Source of the DNA: Planctomycetota bacterium
GTDB lineage: Bacteria > Planctomycetota > Phycisphaerae > WQYP01
Assembly (NCBI GenBank): GCA_021826605.1
Contig: JAKAZF010000268.1
Location: forward strand, 1-5,075
Direction of reading: 5' to 3'
DNA: 5,075 nucleotides
The translations under genes and the position numbers were made by a program. The notes under the pieces are model-generated. The model did no database searches. It had not been told where the DNA came from and saw only the letters and a list, made by a program, of their open reading frames with translations. Shown in pieces: positions 1 through 5,075 of this stretch (positions are counted from its first letter, which is position 1; every line of letters starts with the position of its first letter).

Positions 1-14
1 CCAAACATCACATA

Positions 15-34
15 GCCGCCGTCTTGCCGGCGGT
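15..34. repeat. GC-rich hairpin
   Basis: CCGCCG at 16-21 pairs perfectly with CGGCGG at 28-33 around a 6-base loop, and a G-T wobble extends the stem outward by one pair. No T-run follows on the plus strand. It may be the tail of a 3' structure for a gene to the left, or simply an intergenic palindrome. Confidence 0.45.
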
Positions 35-71
35 AACCCTCCGCCAAAAGCGCTGTGTGCCGAGCTGGGAT

Positions 72-92
72 TTCTTCGCAGATCGCGAAGAA
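72..92. repeat. 8-bp perfect hairpin
   Basis: TTCTTCGC at 72-79 is the exact reverse complement of GCGAAGAA at 85-92, with a 5-base loop AGATC. There is no T-run on either side. It could be an operator-like dyad or an RNA hairpin; nothing in the sequence decides between these. Confidence 0.45.
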
Positions 93-272
93 TCTGACAG
101 ATTGTGGCACGGTTATGCCGCCGCACTGAAAACGCTGAGGTCGTTGGTTAAAGCAATCAACATTACCATTTCATGGGATCCACATTGTGGCAGACCGGGA
201 GAGCTGAGGTGTATGAAAATGCAGTCAATTCGCGTGTTTTATTAATAAAATATTCGTATTTATAAAATAAAT

Positions 273-305
273 CTTAACACAATCTTAACACAAACTTAAT
301 ACTAA
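273..305 (+). promoter_or_regulatory. Putative Pho box: three tandem 11-bp repeats
   Basis: Three direct repeats stand in exact 11-bp register: CTTAACACAAT (273-283), CTTAACACAAA (284-294) and CTTAATACTAA (295-305). The layout, a 7-8 bp conserved core plus a 3-4 bp AT-rich spacer repeated once per helical turn, is that of sites bound by PhoB/PhoP/SphR response regulators. The core is closest to the TTAACA units of Bacillus PhoP and the CTTAACCT-type units of cyanobacterial SphR. It lies upstream of a phosphate-type transporter in the right orientation and overlaps the expected -35 position, as in promoters activated by this family. The regulator itself is not in the window, so its identity is inferred. 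Confidence 0.72.
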
Positions 306-328
306 GATACTGTTAGTTTATCTATAGT
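300..328 (+). promoter_or_regulatory. Promoter of the phosphate-type transporter gene
   Basis: TATAGT at 323-328 is a good sigma-70-like -10 hexamer. Seventeen bases upstream the -35 slot (300-305, TACTAA) is a poor match to TTGACA and lies inside the third Pho-type repeat, which is the usual arrangement when an activator replaces -35 contacts. A transcript would begin near 335, leaving a leader of about 77 bases. The tract at about 240-272 is very AT-rich and may add an UP-element effect. Confidence 0.5.
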
Positions 329-354
329 ATTGCGTAAGCATCGGGAGAAGTTCC

Positions 355-383
355 GGCGTTTGGTAGTTCGGTACGCCCTTTTT
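355..383 (+). terminator. Weak terminator-like hairpin in the transporter leader
   Basis: GGCGT (355-359) pairs with ACGCC (373-377) around a 13-base loop, and a run of five T (379-383) follows one base later. Its position between the predicted start of transcription and the start codon would suit an attenuator. The stem has only five pairs and the loop is large, so it may be chance. I see no leader peptide or known riboswitch core here. Confidence 0.2.
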
Positions 384-411
384 CGATGTTTTTGACGCGG
401 AGAAACAATAC

Positions 412-1902
412 ATGGCAGCCGCAGTGAATAACACCGTTCATGCCCACGAGGTTACGGAAGCTCTTAATGAAGTAAAATTCAGCGGCTTTCACCTCCGCGC
501 CATCATCACAGCCGGTATGGGCTTTTTCACCTCGGCCTATGATTTGGCAATCATAGGAACGGCCGTGGGCCTGGCCAATGAAAGCTGGAAGGCCGGTCCG
601 ACGGAGGTCGGCCTGATCGCATCGTCATCTTTGTTTGCGACATTTATCGGTGCCATTTTATTTGGCACATTGGCTGATCGTATTGGCCGGAAAAGTGTTT
701 ATGGTCTGGAAGCTGTTCTGATGACCATTGGGGCCCTTGGCAGTGCCTTTTCATTTGGCGTCTGGCAACTTGTGGCGTGGCGCGTGATCATGGGTTTGGG
801 GATCGGTGGAGATTATCCGCTTTCCGCTGTGATCATGAGCGAATACGCCAACCGTAAAGACCGCGGCAAAATGGTGGGCATGGTATTTTCCTGCCAGGCC
901 TTGGGCTTTCTGGCTGGCCCGATTGTCATTCTTACGCTTCTGGCGGCGGGAGTTAATCATGATCTGGCGTGGCGACTTGCACTGGGCGTTGGGGCACTGC
1001 CCGCCGCCGGCGTGATCCTGTTGCGGCGGGCAATGCCGGAATCGCCGCGCTGGCAGGCCCGTGCAAAGGGCAAAGCCGCGCAGGCCGCCAAGGATATGGC
1101 CAATTACACGCAAGGCCTGGCCCGCTCGGTTGCTACGACAACCAGTGTCGTACGCGAACCCTTGGGCAAGTATGCTTTGACGCTTCTGGGTACGGCAGGC
1201 TGCTGGTTTGTTTTTGATTACGCTTATTACGGCAACACCATCGGTATGCCGGCAATTATCAGTTCCGTTGCTCCGCACGCTTCCATGATTACCACGGTGG
1301 CGTGGAACGTCATTATTTTTGGTTTGTTCGCGGTTCCCGGATACGTTTTTGCATTCATGTTCAGCGACAAACTCGGGCGAAAATTTATTCAAATGACGGG
1401 CTTTGCACTTATGACCCTGATGTTTCTGGTGCTCGGACTTGTGCCGGCCCTGAGCCATGATGCCGCCGCGTTTATCACCGTTTTCGGTTTAAGTTATTTC
1501 TTTTCCGAATTTGGGCCTAATGTCACCACCTTTGTTCTGGCGGCGGAATTGTTTCCCGTTAATCTGCGCACCACGGGTCATGGTATTTCATCCGGTGTCG
1601 CCAAGTTTGGCGCGTTTCTCGGCGTGCTGTTCCTCAACGGCATTCTGGCCAAACTCGGCTTTGGCGGCGGCATGTTGCTTTCCGCGGGCATGTCGGTCGT
1701 CGGTCTGATCTTGACCGCTTTGTGCATCAAGGAACCGGCTGGAAAATCACTGGAAATGGCCAGTATGGAATCTCATCCGGAGACCGTTCCATTTTCAGAC
1801 AGCCTGCACGGCCAAAGTGAAACGGGTTTTGGCGCTTCAACCGGACGCATGTTAAGCTCCGACACCGAGGAAGACACTGCCGAGGAACTTGTTGGCGCCT
1901 GA
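412..1902 (+). CDS. MFS phosphate:H+ symporter (PHS family)
   Basis: This intact 496-residue inner-membrane transporter probably imports inorganic phosphate with protons. Twelve hydrophobic segments are visible, with a long cytoplasmic loop (about 205-253) between helices 6 and 7. MFS motif A occurs after helix 2 (GTLADRIGRK, about 85-94) and again after helix 8 (SDKLGRK, 318-324). The helix-4 signature GGDYPLSAVIMSE (132-144) is diagnostic of the Pho84/PiPT family. Residues matching known phosphate-site positions are present: D134, Y135, Q162 in helix 5, W265/D269/Y273 in helix 7, N370 in helix 10 and K398 in helix 11. In helix 1 the usual FFTDAYDL reads FFTSAYDL, so the first aspartate is Ser41. 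Residues 441-496 form an acidic tail. The ATG is chosen because GGAG at 399-402 lies 9 bases upstream. The gene is preceded by a Pho-type box. Other organic-anion MFS carriers are less likely given the helix-4 and helix-7 matches. Confidence 0.9.
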   Translation: MAAAVNNTVHAHEVTEALNEVKFSGFHLRAIITAGMGFFTSAYDLAIIGTAVGLANESWKAGPTEVGLIASSSLFATFIGAILFGTLADRIGRKSVYGLEAVLMTIGALGSAFSFGVWQLVAWRVIMGLGIGGDYPLSAVIMSEYANRKDRGKMVGMVFSCQALGFLAGPIVILTLLAAGVNHDLAWRLALGVGALPAAGVILLRRAMPESPRWQARAKGKAAQAAKDMANYTQGLARSVATTTSVVREPLGKYALTLLGTAGCWFVFDYAYYGNTIGMPAIISSVAPHASMITTVAWNVIIFGLFAVPGYVFAFMFSDKLGRKFIQMTGFALMTLMFLVLGLVPALSHDAAAFITVFGLSYFFSEFGPNVTTFVLAAELFPVNLRTTGHGISSGVAKFGAFLGVLFLNGILAKLGFGGGMLLSAGMSVVGLILTALCIKEPAGKSLEMASMESHPETVPFSDSLHGQSETGFGASTGRMLSSDTEEDTAEELVGA

Positions 1903-1913
1903 CGCTCGCCGGC

Positions 1914-2083
1914 TTAAGAGCCTGCTTGGAAAGTCCGATGCGGGTGGATTGGGGGGGCAAATGGATGGATGCAAGGACGCAGATCCGAGGCATATTCCGG
2001 AATATGTTGAGGATCGAGGACGCCGCAGACGGCCGTTTGCCGCCCCAAGGCACTCCCGGCGGAGTTTCCAAACAGGCTCTAAA
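1914..2083. repeat. Full-length imperfect palindrome, about 162-170 bp
   Basis: The two halves (1918-1998 and 1999-2079) are 81 bases each and align to each other's reverse complement without a single gap. By hand count 56 of 81 positions match, and 6 more would be G-U pairs in RNA. The outermost 20 bases match at 18 positions (left end GAGCCTGCTTGGAAA). The centre is a perfect 16-bp palindrome, CATATTCCGGAATATG (1991-2006). A second strong block pairs TTGGGGGGGCAAA (about 1949-1961) with the right arm. TAA flanks both ends (1915-1917 and 2080-2082), which fits either a short target duplication or extension of the symmetry. It begins 11 bases after the transporter stop codon. It may be a non-coding mobile repeat of MITE or REP type, or a 3' mRNA structure. 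No transposase is present. Confidence 0.75.
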
Positions 2084-2115
2084 ACAATCTCGCGCACGCT
2101 TTGACTTTATCAGCC

Positions 2116-2161
2116 GCCGGCGCAAAGACCGCCGGCCACTGTTGCACAGCTCATTTTTTTT
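2116..2161 (+). terminator. Possible terminator: GC hairpin with distant T8 run
   Basis: GCCGGCG (2116-2122) pairs perfectly with CGCCGGC (2130-2136) around a 7-base loop. Eight T follow at 2154-2161, but 17 bases after the stem, which is too far for a standard intrinsic terminator. A small CTGT/ACAG hairpin (2139-2149) partly fills the gap. Together they could end transcription of the transporter gene, after the large palindrome. The call is weak. Confidence 0.3.
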
Positions 2162-2490
2162 AATCGCCTTTCCGACCCGGAATCGGCTTTGCGCACAATG
2201 TTCCGCCTTCGTCAATCATCCCATATGGCCGATAGCGCGGATATTTCATATTTCGGACGAAGCATTTCCAACACCTGAGTTGGCAAACCAATACCGCAGT
2301 CCACGGCATTACACCAAAAATCCAAGGCGAACCGAGATCGCAGCTACCCGCCACGGCAGCAATGTTCGCCAGTGAATGGGGGCTTTGCAGCGCTTCGCTG
2401 TGAACCGGGGCTTCGTCTGCGGTGCCCGGTGGGCGCAAAGCATTTCCGTGCCTTTGGCATGAACAATCATGAGTTGGCGTTATGCACAAA
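2162..2490. other. Intergenic stretch without a recognisable gene
   Basis: Open frames cross this stretch on both strands, but none has a ribosome site, family motif or believable composition. Visible structure is limited. A 9-pair hairpin has arms 2384-2392 and 2396-2404 and includes two G-U pairs. A 6-pair hairpin GTGCCC/GGGCGC spans 2422-2436. A tandem ATATTTC duplication is at 2241-2254. A dyad CATGA-N4-TCATG at 2458-2471 lies about 40 bases upstream of the predicted -10 of the MoxR gene and could be an operator. An unrecognised small RNA or an eroded gene cannot be excluded. Confidence 0.4.
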
Positions 2491-2509
2491 GACGGGGATG
2501 TGGTATTTT

Positions 2510-2515
2510 TATAGT
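2510..2515 (+). promoter_or_regulatory. Candidate -10 element for the MoxR operon
   Basis: TATAGT, the same hexamer used in the transporter promoter, lies 29 bases before the MoxR start codon. It follows a T-rich run. The -35 slot 17 bases upstream (CAAAGA, 2487-2492) is poor, so the promoter would be weak or activator-dependent. The leader would be under 20 bases but still contains the ribosome site at 2528-2531. Confidence 0.35.
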
Positions 2516-2538
2516 GTCTTTTATTCTGGAGATTGCAC

Positions 2539-3618
<1,080 letters not shown>

Positions 3619-3642
3619 CCGGACCGGAGAGAGAGAATTGTT

Positions 3643-3681
3643 TTGAGTCAAAAGCAGGATTTTAAGTGTGTGCGTCCGTGA
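3643..3681 (+). other. Possible 12-codon leader ORF overlapping the DUF58 start
   Basis: TTG at 3643 follows a purine-rich GGAGAGAGAGA run (3626-3636) at ribosome-site spacing and opens a 12-codon frame. Its TGA (3679-3681) overlaps a GTG (3678-3680) that is in frame with the DUF58 gene, giving the GTGA junction typical of translational coupling. It could be a coupling leader, a relic of an older start, or chance. No known peptide is recognised. Confidence 0.2.
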
Positions 3682-4604
3682 GTGTAGAAGTTCCGCAGAA
3701 GACGGATTATAAAAAATATCTCGATCCGCGCACGCTTGCCAAGGTTGCCGCTCTGGATGTGCGCGCCCGACTGATTGTCGAAGGTTTTATCACCGGTATG
3801 CACCGTTCGCCCTATAAGGGCTTTTCCATTGAATTTGCCCAGCATCGCCCCTATACCAGCGGCGACGATATCAAGTATGTGGATTGGAAAGTCTTCGGCC
3901 GCACCGATCGGCATTACATCAAACAGTACGAGGAAGAAACCAACCTGCAGGTCATGCTCGTGGTGGATGCCTCGAACTCCATGAATTATGCGGGGCAGTT
4001 CAACCCGCAATGGCGAAAGTTTGATCACGCCATCAGTATCGCGGCCAGCATGGCGTATGTGGCCATTCACCAGCAGGATGGAGCCGGGCTGGCCGTGTTT
4101 GACCAGAAAATCCGCAAACTTTTGCGCCCCAGCAACAGTCCGCGGCATTGGCGCACCATTATTGAAGAACTGTCCAATTCTCCCGGCGGCCCCAAAACCG
4201 GAACCGGACAGGTATTGGAGGAAATTGCCGAGGAAATCCGCCATCGCAGCCTGTTTATCGTTATCGGAGATATGTTTGACGACCCGGCGGGGATTATCAA
4301 GGGAATTCGCCATCTGCGATATCGTCGGCATGATGTCATTGTCATGCAGGTTCTTGACCACGATGAATTGGAATTTCCATTCCGCAATACCACGATGTTC
4401 AAGGGCATGGAAGACCTCGCTGAAGTGGTGGTGGAACCACAGGCATTGCGGGAGGCGTATCTGGAGGAATTTCAGAAACATACGGAGGCCCTGCGGACCG
4501 CGTGCCATAAATTGCAGGTAGATTTTCTGCAGATTGATACCAGCGTGCCACTGGATGTCTCATTGCCGGGATTCCTGGCCAATCGGGCGGCGCGGATTCA
4601 CTGA
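3666..4604 (+). CDS. DUF58 domain protein with vWA-type metal site
   Basis: This 312-residue soluble protein has a DUF58 domain on a vWA-like fold. The family hallmark RPYTSGDD (61-68) followed by DW (73-74) is present, and a MIDAS-type motif DASNS (101-105, D101/S103/S105) follows strand VMLVV. A later acidic strand end, IGDMFDD (200-206), fits the remaining metal-site position. There is no signal peptide or membrane helix. Such proteins are usual partners of MoxR ATPases; the molecular role is unknown. It begins 47 bases after the MoxR gene and precedes the BatA-type gene by 67 bases, so co-transcription is likely. The start is uncertain. GTG 3666 has AGGA (3656-3659) six bases upstream and is chosen, but GTG 3678 gives a natural-looking N-terminus (MSVEVPQK) and overlaps the stop of a short leader frame. 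All motifs are intact whichever start is used. Confidence 0.9.
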   Translation: MCASVSVEVPQKTDYKKYLDPRTLAKVAALDVRARLIVEGFITGMHRSPYKGFSIEFAQHRPYTSGDDIKYVDWKVFGRTDRHYIKQYEEETNLQVMLVVDASNSMNYAGQFNPQWRKFDHAISIAASMAYVAIHQQDGAGLAVFDQKIRKLLRPSNSPRHWRTIIEELSNSPGGPKTGTGQVLEEIAEEIRHRSLFIVIGDMFDDPAGIIKGIRHLRYRRHDVIVMQVLDHDELEFPFRNTTMFKGMEDLAEVVVEPQALREAYLEEFQKHTEALRTACHKLQVDFLQIDTSVPLDVSLPGFLANRAARIH

Positions 4605-4619
4605 GCCGGAAAATCCGGC
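4605..4619 (+). other. Intercistronic hairpin after the DUF58 gene
   Basis: GCCGGA (4605-4610) and TCCGGC (4614-4619) form a perfect 6-bp stem with an AAA loop, starting at the base after the DUF58 stop codon. No T-run follows, so it is unlikely to terminate transcription. It could protect or process the mRNA and so set the ratio of DUF58 to the downstream membrane protein. Confidence 0.45.
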
Positions 4620-4671
4620 ATGGAGAGTCAGGAACTGGAATAAGGAATATGGAAATACATTTGGAGTCACG

Positions 4672-5075
4672 TTGAGTTTGTTGTTGCCCATGGGTGTGTT
4701 GCCTTTTGTTACGCCGTGGCTTTTTGCCGCGGGGGCGGCGTCCGTATCGATACCGATTGTGATTCATCTGCTGAATCGGCGGCGCTTTCGGATTCAGGCT
4801 TGGGCGGCAATGGAATTTCTCCTGGCGGCCCATCGGCGCAATGTGCGTAAACTTAAATTGCAGCGCTGGCTGTTGTTGCTGTTGCGCTGCCTGGCGCTAT
4901 TGCTGCTGGCCGCGGGCATTGCGCAGTTTCTGCCGCCGGGAGCTGTTCTGGGTGCCATTCTCGGCAATGCCAGCCGCCTGACGGTGGTGGTCTGGGACAA
5001 CGCCTATACCACGCAATATCGCCCGGCCGGGCAGAAAACGGTTTTTGTCCGTTCCCGATCGTTGCTCACGCATTG
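4672..5075 (+). CDS. BatA-type membrane protein, N-terminal part (cut by window end)
   Basis: Only the first 134 residues are in the window; the frame is still open at the right edge. The first hydrophobic segment (about 13-33) ends in the BatA N-terminal hallmark PIVIHLLNRRRF (28-39). Next come WAAMEFLLAAHRRN (44-57), a basic stretch, and a second membrane helix (about 66-87). Family members then carry a vWA-like domain outside the membrane. Here the expected DxSxS-type motif reads DNAYT (109-113), which lacks the first serine and would weaken metal binding. TTG at 4672 is chosen because GGAG at 4663-4666 lies five bases upstream; ATG at 4690 is the alternative but has no ribosome site. The role is unknown, though family members ('aerotolerance' proteins) are found with MoxR and DUF58 genes and are thought to act as a membrane platform for them. 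Confidence 0.85.
   Translation, partial: MSLLLPMGVLPFVTPWLFAAGAASVSIPIVIHLLNRRRFRIQAWAAMEFLLAAHRRNVRKLKLQRWLLLLLRCLALLLLAAGIAQFLPPGAVLGAILGNASRLTVVVWDNAYTTQYRPAGQKTVFVRSRSLLTH

Larger units (their letters stand above)
1..240. other. Gene-less left flank with two hairpins
   Basis: I see no gene here that I can support. A plus-strand frame stays open from the left edge to a stop at 243-245, but it has no Shine-Dalgarno sequence, and its translation is rich in Cys, Trp and Arg with no recognisable motif. A minus-strand frame runs from about 110 (GTG) off the left edge and would encode at least 36 residues, also without a ribosome site. Either could be the edge of a gene mostly outside the window. 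The DNA does hold two perfect short inverted repeats, listed separately. There is no U-tract after either, so they are not standard terminators. Confidence 0.5.

Noticed and set aside
1..110. Minus-strand open frame running off the left edge from a GTG near 110
   Set aside because: It is at least 36 residues with fairly natural composition, but there is no Shine-Dalgarno sequence and no recognisable family, and most of it would lie outside the window.
24..245. Plus-strand 73-codon open frame before the transporter
   Set aside because: It starts at TTG with no ribosome site, has unusual composition and no motif, and contains hairpin DNA. It could only be real as the tail of a gene from outside the window.
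273..305. CRISPR array or iteron origin
   Set aside because: The repeats are 11 bp in direct register with only three copies and no spacers. Their place just ahead of a promoter fits regulator binding far better.
751..1458. 235-codon open frame antisense to the transporter
   Set aside because: It lies wholly within a well-supported gene on the other strand and is rich in His, Arg and Gln, as expected of an antisense shadow of a membrane protein.
1914..2083. Insertion sequence
   Set aside because: The element has terminal inverted repeats but is only about 170 bp and encodes no transposase, so it is called a repeat, not an IS.
1926..2375. 149-codon plus-strand open frame across the palindrome
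   Set aside because: It runs through the inverted repeat and the GC hairpin, has no ribosome site and no motif. The palindrome explains the sequence better.
3648..4508. 286-codon open frame antisense to the DUF58 gene
   Set aside because: It is long, but it mirrors a gene with clear family motifs. Its own translation shows no domain and no ribosome site is apparent.

Overview
The window reads as ordinary bacterial chromosome, most likely from a planctomycete-like lineage (Planctomycetota, perhaps Phycisphaerae). That is an inference from the look of the MoxR, DUF58 and BatA-type proteins, the moderate GC content and the use of GTG and TTG starts beside clear Shine-Dalgarno sequences. No sequence comparison could be run. 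No rRNA, tRNA, CRISPR array, transposase or phage gene is visible.

Layout. Positions 1-240 hold no gene I can support, only two compact hairpins. An AT-rich control region follows, with three tandem 11-bp repeats that look like a PhoB/PhoP box (273-305), a -10 element and a leader. It drives an intact major facilitator transporter of the phosphate:H+ symporter (PHS) type (412-1902). Right after its stop codon lies a 162-170 bp element that is one imperfect palindrome over its whole length (about 1914-2083). The rest of the 636-bp gap up to 2538 has small hairpins and a weak promoter but no credible gene. From 2539 to the right edge, three same-strand genes follow closely: a MoxR-family AAA+ ATPase, a DUF58 protein with a von Willebrand A-type metal site, and the N-terminal part of a BatA-type membrane protein cut off by the window end.

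How the parts work together. The left module is probably a phosphate-starvation-controlled phosphate uptake gene: the box and the transporter family point to the same conclusion independently. The right module is the common MoxR-DUF58-BatA cassette. In it a cytoplasmic AAA+ ATPase is thought to act as a chaperone or remodeller with vWA-type partner proteins, some at the membrane; its substrate is unknown in most bacteria. The two modules appear to be separate transcription units.

The items most worth a second look are the phosphate-type box, the full-length palindrome, a serine in place of an expected aspartate in helix 1 of the transporter, a degenerate metal-site motif in the BatA-type protein, and the ambiguous start of the DUF58 gene. 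I see no convincing evidence for a wholly new system.
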